From Myxococcota bacterium (lineage in GTDB: Bacteria > Myxococcota_A > UBA9160 > SMWR01): 64,000 bases of DNA. The stretch's first letter is position 1, and each line of letters opens with the position of its first letter. The DNA lies in the NCBI GenBank assembly GCA_039030075.1, contig JBCCEW010000003.1, forward strand, positions 278,345 through 342,344, read 5' to 3'. Shown piece by piece: positions 17,128-25,393 of the stretch. A program made the translations under genes and the position numbers. The notes beneath the pieces were generated by a model, which was not told where the DNA came from, ran no database searches, and saw only the letters and a program-made list of their open reading frames with translations.

Positions 17128-18290
17128 GCCTCCGCCGCTCCAAGGGAGACGTCGAGCACGCCGTCGCGCCACTCGGTCGCATGGATCGCGAGATCCGCCA
17201 TCGAAGCGGGCAGGGCGATCCGGCGCTCGAAGTCGCGCACGCTTACGACCAGGTCCTCCCCCCGCAGCCACACGTCCCACTCTTCGTCGGGAACGGCGCC
17301 CAGCGCGATCTCGAGGTGGTGCACGTCCGCCTCGCTGCGGAAGCGCACCGGCGGCCGGTCCACGAACCGGGACGCGGGGTCGCGCGTGCCGTAGAGGGCG
17401 AGGCCCAGCTCACGGAGGGCAGAGGCTCCGATCGGCTCTTCCGCCCGGAGTGGCGCTTCGAAGATCGGCAGTGGGAAGCCCGCTTCGATCTGCGCGCACT
17501 GCTCGCGCTCCCGCTCCCGTTGGCGCGCGAACGCGGGGGTGCTCAGCTCGGCGGGCAGTCCGCGGTTCACGAGCACCGCGTCGCACGCCACTCCGTACAG
17601 CGACAGGTAGGCAAAGGTGCGGCGGGTCTCCTCGACGACGACCCGCGCCGGGTTGACGACCAGCCGGGCCTGGCTCCGCTCGGGGTCGGTGAGCAGCTGC
17701 CGCACCGCCTCGACCTGTTCGGTCAGCGCTTCGAAGGCGTCGAAGACGTGCTCGGGGGCGACGAAGTTGCCGGCCCCGAGTCGCTCGGCGACTGGGCGCA
17801 TCGCGCGCGCGGCGCGGCGCTTCCAATCCCACAGCCCTCCCATCAACACGCGCAGCACGTCGGGTAGTCGGAGCAGCCGGAGGTTCGCCGCAGTGGGAGC
17901 GCAGTCGACGATGCAGAGATCGTGGGCGCCGGTGGACGCGGCTTCGTGAATCGCGCGTAGCGAGACCCACTCCTCGAGTCCCGGCCAGACGAGCAGCTCC
18001 TCGGCGACGAGGTGATCTTCCTGGAAGAGCAGGGCGCGCAGCCAGGTCTCGATGGCTTCCCAGGAGCGGTCGAGTTCGGCGAGCGTCGAGACCTCCTGGG
18101 CCACGACCTTCGGCGCCACTTCGACGGGCTGGGGGCCGACGGGTCGGGCCAGCGCGTCGGAGAGGCTGTGGGCCGCGTCGGTGGAGATCACGCAGCAGCG
18201 GTGGCCGTGCTCGGCTGCGGCCAACGCCGTCGCCAACGCGAGGCTCGTCTTCCCGACCCCGCCCTTTCCCGCGAACAGCAGGACCCGCAC
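17124..18290 (-). CDS. ArsA/Get3-like ATPase (second of a pair)
   Basis: 388-aa P-loop ATPase of the ArsA/Get3 family. Deviant Walker A GKGGVGKTS lies at residues 8-16, switch I at DAAHSLSDAL, and switch II at DCAPTAANLRLLRLPD. The last about 80 residues (PPVRFRSEADVHHLEIALG... VLDVSLGAAEA) look like the Hsp20-like C-terminal domain found in many bacterial ArsA homologues. No ArsB/ArsD and no Cys triplet for arsenite is evident, so arsenite transport is unlikely. Handling of hydrophobic or tail-anchored proteins is possible by analogy with Get3. Start is GTG at 18290, which overlaps the TAG of the upstream paralogue by one base (TAGTG). Confidence 0.88.
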   Translation of the reverse strand: MRVLLFAGKGGVGKTSLALATALAAAEHGHRCCVISTDAAHSLSDALARPVGPQPVEVAPKVVAQEVSTLAELDRSWEAIETWLRALLFQEDHLVAEELLVWPGLEEWVSLRAIHEAASTGAHDLCIVDCAPTAANLRLLRLPDVLRVLMGGLWDWKRRAARAMRPVAERLGAGNFVAPEHVFDAFEALTEQVEAVRQLLTDPERSQARLVVNPARVVVEETRRTFAYLSLYGVACDAVLVNRGLPAELSTPAFARQREREREQCAQIEAGFPLPIFEAPLRAEEPIGASALRELGLALYGTRDPASRFVDRPPVRFRSEADVHHLEIALGAVPDEEWDVWLRGEDLVVSVRDFERRIALPASMADLAIHATEWRDGVLDVSLGAAEA

Positions 18291-19471
18291 TAGCCGCCGG
18301 CCTCGCTGCGCGCGAAGCGCACGTGGAGCATGTCGTCTTCGATGCGTGCCGCCGCCAACGCCAGGCCCGCGTAACGACGCGGGAGCTTCAGCGCGCGGCG
18401 CCGCGCGGGCGTCGTGATCACGAGATCGTCGGCCACGCGAGCGACATCGAGACGGCTCGCGTCGGTGGCGGGAGCCGGAACGCGCACCCAGTAGTCCCCA
18501 CCCTCGCGCTCGAAACGCACGCGCGGCGCCGAGCACAGCCTGGCCGCCGGGTCATGCTGCTCGAAGAGCGCGGCCGCGTAGGCTTCCAGGGCCACGCGTC
18601 CGGTGACCTCCTCGGGCTGGAGGAAGCCGTGGAGGACCGGAAGCGGTGCGAAATGGGCGGCGATCTCGCGCGCGCGCTCGGACTGGGCTGCCCAACGCTC
18701 GCGGAACAGCGGCTCGTGTGCCGCCTCCTCGGGAAGCAGCCGATTCAACACGACCGCATCGCAAGGCACCTCGAAGAGCGCGAGCTCGGTATAGGCCCGA
18801 CGGGCTTCATCGATCACCAGTCGCTCGGGCGTGACCACCAGACGCACGGAGGTGTCCGGGCCGGTGATCCTGGCCTGCAGCGCCGCCAGCTTGCGGTACA
18901 CGAGGGCCTCGGTCTCGGTGAAGACCCCGTCGTCGGGGACCGGCGCCCCGAGCCAGCGCTGCGCCATGGGGCCTGCGACGCCCATCAACGCTGCCGCGAT
19001 CCGCAGCACGTGCCGGCCCATTCCACGCGCGACGTCGGGCAGCGTCGCCAGGCGCAACGCCACGTCGGTGGGGGCACAGTCGAGGATCAGCTGGTCGTAG
19101 TCGCCGCTCGCGGCGAAGGCTTCGACGGCGAAGAGCGTCGTGAGCTCTTCGACGCCCGGCAGCATCGCGAGCTCTTCTGCCACGGCGCCTTCGATGCCGT
19201 GGTGGTGAAACGTGCGGAGCAGGAAGTCGCGAACGCGACCCCAGTGACGTGCGCTCTCGACGCGCGCGTCGATCTCGAGCGCGAACAGCTGGGGCGCAAC
19301 TTCGCGGGGCTCGGGTCCGAGCCGCTCTTCGAGGACGTCCCCGAGGCTGTGCGCAGCGTCGGCAGACGCAACCAACGTACGGCACCCGCGCTGCGCGGAG
19401 AGCGCAGCAGCCGCTGCCGCGGTGGTCGTCTTACCGACACCACCCTTGCCGGTATACAGCACGAGCCTCAC
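18290..19471 (-). CDS. ArsA/Get3-like ATPase (first of a pair)
   Basis: 393-aa paralogue of the following gene: Walker A GKGGVGKTTT at residues 8-17, switch I DAAHSLGDVL, switch II DCAPTDVALRLATLPD, and a C-terminal Hsp20-like domain (about residues 310-390). Get3 and ArsA act as pseudo-symmetric dimers; two single-domain genes back to back suggest a heterodimer equivalent to the two halves of ArsA. No zinc-binding CxxC typical of eukaryotic Get3 is seen within the protein, though the gene just upstream encodes a CxxC zinc ribbon. GTG start at 19471, with TACCGT 6 nt before it and no Shine-Dalgarno. Confidence 0.88.
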   Translation of the reverse strand: MRLVLYTGKGGVGKTTTAAAAAALSAQRGCRTLVASADAAHSLGDVLEERLGPEPREVAPQLFALEIDARVESARHWGRVRDFLLRTFHHHGIEGAVAEELAMLPGVEELTTLFAVEAFAASGDYDQLILDCAPTDVALRLATLPDVARGMGRHVLRIAAALMGVAGPMAQRWLGAPVPDDGVFTETEALVYRKLAALQARITGPDTSVRLVVTPERLVIDEARRAYTELALFEVPCDAVVLNRLLPEEAAHEPLFRERWAAQSERAREIAAHFAPLPVLHGFLQPEEVTGRVALEAYAAALFEQHDPAARLCSAPRVRFEREGGDYWVRVPAPATDASRLDVARVADDLVITTPARRRALKLPRRYAGLALAAARIEDDMLHVRFARSEAGG

Positions 19472-19477
19472 GGCTCG

Positions 19478-19483
19478 ACGGTA
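19478..19483 (-). promoter_or_regulatory. -10 element for the ArsA operon (leaderless type)
   Basis: TACCGT on the minus strand, 6 nt before the GTG at 19471 and immediately after the stop of the zinc-ribbon gene. It would allow the ATPase pair to be transcribed apart from that gene. Confidence 0.4.
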
Positions 19484-19867
19484 TCACGCCGCGCTGGCGA
19501 CCTCCGACAGCGGGGTCGTGCCGGCCCGCACGGTTCGGACGCTGCGCACGAGGGGGCGCGCATACGCCTCGGTCCAGCGGTGGTCGCAGTGATCGCAGGC
19601 GCCCAGCAAGAGCACGTGGGCCTCGTTGGCCGCCGGCGAGACGTCGACCTCGTCGAGGGTGACGCGGTGCGATCCGCACACAGCGCAGTGGGGCGCCGTC
19701 GATGCGCCCGAGGTGCTGCGCCAGACGTCTCCACCGACGTCGGCGCGGCGCTCGATCGAGCGATCCGACGTGCGCGGGTCGAGGCCTTCCTGCTCCAGGC
19801 GGTCGAACCCGTCCCGGCGGTCGAGCTGTTCTCGTCGTTCGCGATCGTTTCGATGGACTCGCGGCAT
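19484..19867 (-). CDS. Small zinc-ribbon protein upstream of ArsA pair
   Basis: 127-aa protein I do not recognise as a named family. The C-terminal half carries two CxxC knuckles, CAVC and CDHC, about 30 residues apart and separated by alternating hydrophobic residues (AHVLLLGACDHCDHRW), the pattern of a zinc ribbon. The N-terminal 55 residues are highly charged and probably unstructured. A strong GAGGAGG ribosome site about 9 nt before the ATG at 19867 supports that it is real. It is 12 bp upstream of the first ArsA-like gene and diverges from the luciferase-like operon. It could be a partner or regulator of the ArsA pair. Confidence 0.65.
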   Translation of the reverse strand: MPRVHRNDRERREQLDRRDGFDRLEQEGLDPRTSDRSIERRADVGGDVWRSTSGASTAPHCAVCGSHRVTLDEVDVSPAANEAHVLLLGACDHCDHRWTEAYARPLVRSVRTVRAGTTPLSEVASAA

Positions 19868-20026
19868 CCGATGGTCCTCCTCCGCACCCCTTGGTGAGTC
19901 TCAGGAAACCGAAGCCACGTGACACATCCGGTCACGCCCTCGGGGACATCAGACGATTCTGTCCGGGCACGGAACGCTGCGTCTCGATACGATCCGGCTC
20001 GGAACCCCACGCCGAGGAGACCCCCC

Positions 20027-21040
20027 ATGCGCGTCGGCATCATTCTCACAGCGGGCACTGCCCGCGGCGATCTCGACCTCGCCGTGCGCGCCGAAGCGGC
20101 GGGCTTCGACGGCGTCTACACGATCGAGTTCTTCAACCGCCACGGCTACGTCCCCCTCGGAGCCATCGCCCAGGCCACCTCGCGGGTGCGGATCGGAACG
20201 GGTATCGCGAACGCCTTCACCCGCAGCCCGTTGCTCCACGCCAGCGCCGCGATGGATCTCGACGAGCTCTCCGAGGGTCGCATGGTGCTCGGCCTGGGCA
20301 GCGCGACGCGGCGCATGAACGAAGACTGGTACGACGTGCGCTTCTCGGCACCCGCGCCCCGGATGCGCGAGCTCGTCGAGCTATTGCGGGCCGCCTTCGC
20401 GGCCAGCGACGGCGTAGGCTTCGAATGGGAGGGCGCGCACTGGCAGCTCAAGGTGCCGATCTACTCGCGACCCGGCGCGGTGCGCAGTGACATCCCGATC
20501 TGGATCGCCGCCGTGAACCGCGGAATGATCGCGGCCGCTGGCGCCGTCGCCGACGGACTCGTCGGCCACCCCATCGCCACGCGTCGCTGGCATCGGGAAG
20601 TCACGCTCCCCGGCTTGCGCAAGGCCGAGGCCGCGGCGGGCCGCGACGAAGGCGCCTGTCGCCTCGCGCCCTACGTACTCACGTCGATTCAGGAAGACCG
20701 CGCCCTCGCAATCCAGGACGCGAAGAACCAGATCGGCTTCTACTTCACGACCGGCCTCTACCACACCATCCTCGACTTGCACGGCATGCGCGAAGTCGGC
20801 GAAGCCTGCCGCGCCGCGCTCAAGAAGATGGACACGAAGGCCATGGCGGAAGCCATCCCCGATGCGCTCGTCGACGAGGTCGCGATCGCCTGCACACCGG
20901 ACGAAGCCGTCGACCGACTCACCCAGTGGAAGGACCTCACCGAGGATCCCCTGCTCTACGCGCCGAGCGTCGGTGTACCGCGGGAACGCCTCGAGCAGAA
21001 CCACGCCGCGACCCTCGACCTGTTCGCGAGCGCCACGTGA
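20027..21040 (+). CDS. Luciferase-like (LLM) flavin-dependent oxidoreductase
   Basis: 337-aa TIM-barrel oxidoreductase of the luciferase-like superfamily, closest in look to F420-dependent LLM proteins: MRVGIILTAGTARGDLDLAV start, RVRIGTGIANAFTRSPLLHA (strand 4 loop), and DELSEGRMVLGLGSATRRM, which carries the phosphate-binding GLGS. First gene of a four-gene operon with thioesterase, DUF3500 and GST-like proteins. ATG at 20027 was chosen for its GAGGAGA site; the frame above has no conserved residues. A TACGAT hexamer lies about 37 nt upstream. Its stop overlaps the next start (GTGA). Substrate unknown. Confidence 0.87.
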   Translation: MRVGIILTAGTARGDLDLAVRAEAAGFDGVYTIEFFNRHGYVPLGAIAQATSRVRIGTGIANAFTRSPLLHASAAMDLDELSEGRMVLGLGSATRRMNEDWYDVRFSAPAPRMRELVELLRAAFAASDGVGFEWEGAHWQLKVPIYSRPGAVRSDIPIWIAAVNRGMIAAAGAVADGLVGHPIATRRWHREVTLPGLRKAEAAAGRDEGACRLAPYVLTSIQEDRALAIQDAKNQIGFYFTTGLYHTILDLHGMREVGEACRAALKKMDTKAMAEAIPDALVDEVAIACTPDEAVDRLTQWKDLTEDPLLYAPSVGVPRERLEQNHAATLDLFASAT

Positions 21041-21741
21041 GCGAGGAGCAGGACCGGTTCGAGGAGCCGTACGACGTCCGCAAGGAAGAACCCGGCAAGT
21101 GGGACCAGAAGCGTCGGCTCGCCGACGCCATGCGTCTGGTGATCGAGCGGTTGGTCTCGAGCGACGCGCCCGAGGCCGAGCTGTCGCGCGCGGCCGACGC
21201 GCTGGAGCAGTACGCCGACAACCTCGCCACCCACCCACGCCTGAAGTATGTCCACGGCTACGCCGAGAGCGCGAACGCCGGGGACACCTCGGCCTTCTTC
21301 GACCGCAGCCCGATGATCGGCCTGGCGAACCCGCTGGCTCCACCCGTGCGCCTCGGACGCACCGGCGACACCACCGCCGAGGGACGCGTGACCTTCGGAT
21401 CGGCCTACGAAGGCCCGCCCGGACACGTCCACGGCGGCTACGTCGCGGCAGCCTTCGACGAGGTACTGGGCTTCGTGCAATCGCTCTCGGGGCGCCCCGG
21501 GATGACGGGGACCCTGACGGTCCGCTATCGCAAACCCACACCGCTCCACACCGAGCTGCGCTTCGAGGCCGAGTACCTGCGCGCCGAAGGTCGGAAGCTC
21601 TTCACCGAAGCGCGCGTGCTCGCCGACGGGGTGCTGTGCGCCGAAGCCGAGGGCATCTTCGTCTCGATGGAACGCGAACGCTTCGCCGTGCTCGAAGCAG
21701 TGCGGGCCGAGCGCGAGGCGGCCCGGGACGACTCCGAGTGA
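21037..21741 (+). CDS. Hotdog-fold thioesterase (PaaI-like)
   Basis: 234-aa acyl-CoA thioesterase. The hotdog domain covers about residues 95-215 with the PaaI-type active-site segment YEGPPGHVHGGYVAAAFDEVLGF, in which HGG-x(6)-D/E is the expected catalytic stretch. An N-terminal extension of about 90 charged residues precedes it and is not part of the known fold. It would hydrolyse a CoA thioester; the operon partners suggest a fatty or xenobiotic acyl group. The GTG start overlaps the previous stop, and its own stop overlaps the DUF3500 start (both GTGA). Confidence 0.87.
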   Translation: MSEEQDRFEEPYDVRKEEPGKWDQKRRLADAMRLVIERLVSSDAPEAELSRAADALEQYADNLATHPRLKYVHGYAESANAGDTSAFFDRSPMIGLANPLAPPVRLGRTGDTTAEGRVTFGSAYEGPPGHVHGGYVAAAFDEVLGFVQSLSGRPGMTGTLTVRYRKPTPLHTELRFEAEYLRAEGRKLFTEARVLADGVLCAEAEGIFVSMERERFAVLEAVRAEREAARDDSE

Positions 21742-22844
21742 GGCGCCGCGCTCTCTGGCTCGGCATCGTCCTGGCGGGAGCATTCGGCGCGGTCGCACTC
21801 GCCGACACCGAAGCCGACACGCTGGGCCACCGCGCCGCGGCTTGGCTCGCGAGCCTCGACAGCGACCAACGCCGCGCCGCCCGCTACGAGTGGGAAGACG
21901 ACGAACGCTTCGACCTGCGGCTCGCGCCGATCGGCCTCGAGGGTGTCCGACGCCGAGATCTGGACGATTCCCAGTGGCGCGGGCTGCGCCACGTGCTCGC
22001 CGGCGCGCTGAGCGAGCAGGGCCTCGCAAAGGTCGAGACGATCATGAGCCTCGAGCGCGAGGTGCGTCGCCGCGATCGCGAATCCCTCCTCGGCGGCTGG
22101 TTCGGGGGCTTCATTCACGGCGAGGACCTCTACTACACGTCGGTCTATGGGGAACCCGACGCCGGGACGCCCTGGGGCCTGCGTTTCGACGGCCACCACG
22201 TCTCGCTCAATTGGACCGTCGATGCATCGGGGCGCGTCTCGACGACACCCTTCTTCCTCGGCGGAGAGCCCCGGGAAGTGCCCGCCGACTGGGAACGCGC
22301 GGGCTTGCGCGTGCTGGCCGACGAGGAGGATCGCGGCGGCGCCGTGCTGGCAGCGCTCACGGCGGAACAGCGGGCGGCTTCCGAGCTTCCCTTCACCCTC
22401 GCCAGTGGCATTGCCGGCAACGACCGCGCCCACTTCCTCGGAGAGGGCGCCCGCGTCGACGCTTCCGAACCCGCCGGCGTGGCCTACGCGGGGCTCGGCC
22501 CCGCGGCCCAGGCGGCCGTCGATGCGCTGCTCGAGGCCTACCTCGCAAACTTCGCCGCACCGCTTGCGACGCAGCATCGTGCGGCCGTCGACGCCGGCGG
22601 ACGCGGACGGCTGCACTTCGCGTGGTCGGGGAGCCTCGCGCCGGGCGCGCCGGGCTACTACCGGCTGCAGGGCCCGGACCTCCTGATCGAGTTCGACAAC
22701 ACGATGGAAGCCGCCGATCACGTGCACCTGGTGGTGCGCCGCTTCGACGGCGACTTCGGACGCGATCTCCTCGCCGAGCACCACGCGCGACATCACACGC
22801 CCCACCGAAGCGCGCGGGCCGACCACGAGGGCCTCGCCCGATGA
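21738..22844 (+). CDS. DUF3500-family exported protein
   Basis: 368 aa with a short signal peptide (RRRALWLGIVLAGAFGAVALA, cut near residue 22). The rest matches DUF3500: LGGWFGGFIHGEDLYYTSVYG, WGLRFDGHHVSLNW, and the C-terminal IEFDNTMEAADHVHLVVRRF with FGRDLLAEHH. The function of this family is not established. Conserved His/Asp-rich segments (GHHVSLN; DHVHLV; AEHHARHH) could bind a metal. It is the only exported protein of an otherwise cytoplasmic operon. The GTG start overlaps the thioesterase stop and the stop overlaps the GST start (ATGA). Confidence 0.88.
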   Translation: MRRRALWLGIVLAGAFGAVALADTEADTLGHRAAAWLASLDSDQRRAARYEWEDDERFDLRLAPIGLEGVRRRDLDDSQWRGLRHVLAGALSEQGLAKVETIMSLEREVRRRDRESLLGGWFGGFIHGEDLYYTSVYGEPDAGTPWGLRFDGHHVSLNWTVDASGRVSTTPFFLGGEPREVPADWERAGLRVLADEEDRGGAVLAALTAEQRAASELPFTLASGIAGNDRAHFLGEGARVDASEPAGVAYAGLGPAAQAAVDALLEAYLANFAAPLATQHRAAVDAGGRGRLHFAWSGSLAPGAPGYYRLQGPDLLIEFDNTMEAADHVHLVVRRFDGDFGRDLLAEHHARHHTPHRSARADHEGLAR

Positions 22845-24175
22845 GCGATCGCTACCGCCTCTTCTCCTGGGAGCACAGCTACTTCTCGGGAAAGACCCGC
22901 GCTTATCTCCGCTACAAGGAGCGCGCCGGCGCGCTCGGTGCCGGCTTCGAAGACATCCTGGCCACGCCCGAGCTGATCCAAGGGCTCTTGTTGCCCCGTT
23001 CGGGCAGCGGTGCCGTGCCCCAGCTCCAGACGCCCGACGGAAGCTGGGTGCAGGATTCGAGCGAGATCATCGATGTCTGCGAGGAGCGGCATCCCGACAC
23101 GCCCGTCCTGCCCGACACCGGCGCCGCACCGCGGCAGGCCGTGGCCAGTGCACTCCTCGAGCTCCTCGCCGACGAGTGGGTGGTGGTCCCGGCGTTCTGG
23201 GAACGCTGGTACTTCAGTGAGGACGACCGCGCACCCAGCCACCGCGGCTTCAACGAACAGCAGTGGGGTGCGGTGTTGGCCCCCGATGCGACGGGCGCGG
23301 AACGCCGCGCCGCAGGTGCGGCCTTCTTCGAAACCGTCTTCGGGATCTCGGAAGCGCGCACCGCGCCGCGCGGGGTCTACGCCGGGCTCGTGCAACTCGG
23401 CGTCGACGAGAACACGGAGCCCGCGTGGCAAGCCAGCCAGCACCGACTGCTCGAGCGTCTCGAACGCCTGTTCGGCGAACACGACTTCCTGCTCGGCGGA
23501 CGACCGAGTCTGGGCGACTTCGGCCTGCTCGGACCGCTCTATCCCCACCTCTACCGCGACGCTGTCTCGGGCTTTGCCTTGCGCACCCACTTCCCGCTCG
23601 TTTGTGAGTGGGTGGAACGCACCAACGGCGAAGGCGCCCTCAACGCGCGGCGCCCGGGGCAGAAGCTCTACTCGCTCGACGAAACCGGTGCGCTCGTCGC
23701 CCGCGTCGCCACCACCGACGGGGGCGAGTGGCTCGCGGACGACGCGCTCCCCGAGCGGCTGGCGCCGGTGATCGCCGTCTTCTTCGAAGAGATGTGGCCG
23801 GTGCTGTGCGATGCCGCGGACGCGCTCACCCGGTTCATCGCGGGACCGGATCACGCGGCGGGGAGCGAGCTCCCCGGGAAGACCTTCACCGCGACGCCGG
23901 GCTTCGAAGCCCTGCAGACGGGGGAAGGGGCACTCACGCATGCCTTCGAGCTCGGGGGCGTGGCGGGGCGCCGCATGGTGATTCCCTACCAGATCTGGAT
24001 GCTCCAGCGGCTCGAGCGCGTGGTCGCTCGGGCCCGGGCGAAGCCCGAGGGGGCGGCGTCCCTCGACGCCTGGCTCGCCGGCTTTCCCCGCGGCCACGAG
24101 CTGCTCGAACTCGACGCGCGGCTGGCCGGTTGCCGCGTACGCAAGGAAGGCGCTCGCCTCTTCTCGGTCGCCTGA
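22841..24175 (+). CDS. Glutathione S-transferase-like protein with C-terminal extension
   Basis: 444 aa. The N-terminal thioredoxin-like domain (residues 1-85) has VPQLQTPDGSWVQDSSEIIDV, the cis-Pro and glutathione-contact Ser segments of GSTs. An all-helical domain follows with LGGRPSLGDFGLLGPLYPHL, the GST helix-6 N-capping Asp. After about residue 270 a further region of about 170 residues, not typical of short GSTs, begins at GQKLYSLDETGALV and reaches the C-terminus. Likely catalyses glutathione transfer or acts on a glutathione conjugate. Last gene of the four-gene operon; gshB in the same window makes the co-substrate. ATG at 22841 overlaps the DUF3500 stop. Confidence 0.83.
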   Translation: MSDRYRLFSWEHSYFSGKTRAYLRYKERAGALGAGFEDILATPELIQGLLLPRSGSGAVPQLQTPDGSWVQDSSEIIDVCEERHPDTPVLPDTGAAPRQAVASALLELLADEWVVVPAFWERWYFSEDDRAPSHRGFNEQQWGAVLAPDATGAERRAAGAAFFETVFGISEARTAPRGVYAGLVQLGVDENTEPAWQASQHRLLERLERLFGEHDFLLGGRPSLGDFGLLGPLYPHLYRDAVSGFALRTHFPLVCEWVERTNGEGALNARRPGQKLYSLDETGALVARVATTDGGEWLADDALPERLAPVIAVFFEEMWPVLCDAADALTRFIAGPDHAAGSELPGKTFTATPGFEALQTGEGALTHAFELGGVAGRRMVIPYQIWMLQRLERVVARARAKPEGAASLDAWLAGFPRGHELLELDARLAGCRVRKEGARLFSVA

Positions 24176-24279
24176 GCCGTTCTCGGTCGCCAGCCGGCAG
24201 GACACTCCGCTGCCCCTCGCGGGGCGCCTCGAACGCCCTACCTTCCGGTCGTTCCGAATCCCGAAACCAGGAGACCACC

Positions 24280-25389
24280 GTGCGCGCTGCTCTGCTCGAA
24301 GCCCCTCGCAAACCGCTGGCCATCGTCGACGACCTCGAGATCGATGCCCCGGGTCCGGGCCAGGTTCGCGTCGACGTCTCGCATTGCAGTCTCTGCCACT
24401 CGGATCTCGGCTTCGTCGACGCCGAACACGACGGGGGCAACTTCCCCATCGTGCTGGGCCACGAAGCAGCCGGCGTGGTCGAGAGTGTCGGCGTCGGCGT
24501 CGACCCGAGCGAACTCCAGCCCGGCGACAAGGTGGTGCTCACCCCGTGCCCGCCCTGCGGCACTTGCTACTGGTGCGTGCGCAACGAGCAGGCCCTGTGT
24601 CGCAACTCGGACAACATCCTCACGAGCACCTTCAGCGACGGCAGCACCGGCCTGCGCCGCGGCGACACCGTCGTGTACCGCGGTCTCGGCGTCGCGGGGC
24701 TCGGGTCCCAGGTACTCACCCAGAGCACCGGCGCCGTGAAGATCCCCGCGGACGTCCCCACCGAGGTGGCCTGCGTGATCGGCTGCGCGGTGCAGACGGG
24801 CGTCGGGGCCGTCCTCAATACGGCCCAGGTCGAACCCGGTGCCACGGTCTTGGTAATGGGTGGCGGCGGCATCGGCCTCTCCATCCTCCAGGGCGCCCGG
24901 ATCGCCGGCGCATCGCGGATCATCGTGTCAGACCCGGTGGCCGAGCGCCGCGAGTTCGCCCAGCGGCTCGGCGCCACCCACACCCTCGACCCCTCGGAAG
25001 TCGACGTGATCACCGAGTGTCACAAGCTCACGAACGGGATCGGGGTCGACTACGCCTTCGACGCAGCCGGTGCGGCAGCCCTCGTTACGACCGGGATGTG
25101 GGCCAGCCGCAAGGGCGGCACGATCGTGCTCGTCGGCGCGGTCCCCCCCGACCAACCCGTGCAGGTGTCTCCCGCCGCGCTCTTCGCGGTGCAGGAAAAG
25201 AAGCTCGTCGGCTGCCTGCTCGGCAGCTGCAACTCCCAGCGCGACGTGCCGCGTTTCCTCGAGCTCTGGCGCGCCGGCAAGCTCGACCTGCCGGGCATGA
25301 TCAGCTCGTGCCGTCCGATCGACGCCGTGAACGAAGCCTTCGACGACCTGCGCCACAGCCGCGGCGTGCGGCACGTGCTGGCGTTCTAG
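24280..25389 (+). CDS. Zinc-dependent alcohol dehydrogenase (class III-like MDR)
   Basis: 369-aa medium-chain dehydrogenase that oxidises an alcohol or reduces an aldehyde with NAD(P). Catalytic zinc ligands are seen in CSLCHSDLGF and GHEAAGVVESVG. The structural zinc loop CPPC-GTC-YWC-x7-C is complete. The nucleotide-binding fold has VLVMGGGGIGLSILQGARIAG at about residues 189-209 and the acidic SDPVAERREFA strand end, where Asp points to NAD. The order resembles the class III / mycobacterial alcohol dehydrogenases that can use glutathione or mycothiol adducts. GTG at 24280 has a CAGGAGA site; TACCTT is 35 nt upstream. It follows the GST operon by 104 bp. Confidence 0.92.
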   Translation: MRAALLEAPRKPLAIVDDLEIDAPGPGQVRVDVSHCSLCHSDLGFVDAEHDGGNFPIVLGHEAAGVVESVGVGVDPSELQPGDKVVLTPCPPCGTCYWCVRNEQALCRNSDNILTSTFSDGSTGLRRGDTVVYRGLGVAGLGSQVLTQSTGAVKIPADVPTEVACVIGCAVQTGVGAVLNTAQVEPGATVLVMGGGGIGLSILQGARIAGASRIIVSDPVAERREFAQRLGATHTLDPSEVDVITECHKLTNGIGVDYAFDAAGAAALVTTGMWASRKGGTIVLVGAVPPDQPVQVSPAALFAVQEKKLVGCLLGSCNSQRDVPRFLELWRAGKLDLPGMISSCRPIDAVNEAFDDLRHSRGVRHVLAF

Positions 25390-25393
25390 GGCG

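Noticed and set aside
24247..24262. GTTCCGAATCC, resembling a tRNA T-loop
   Set aside because: No acceptor stem, anticodon arm or D-arm around it; it is the leader of the alcohol dehydrogenase.
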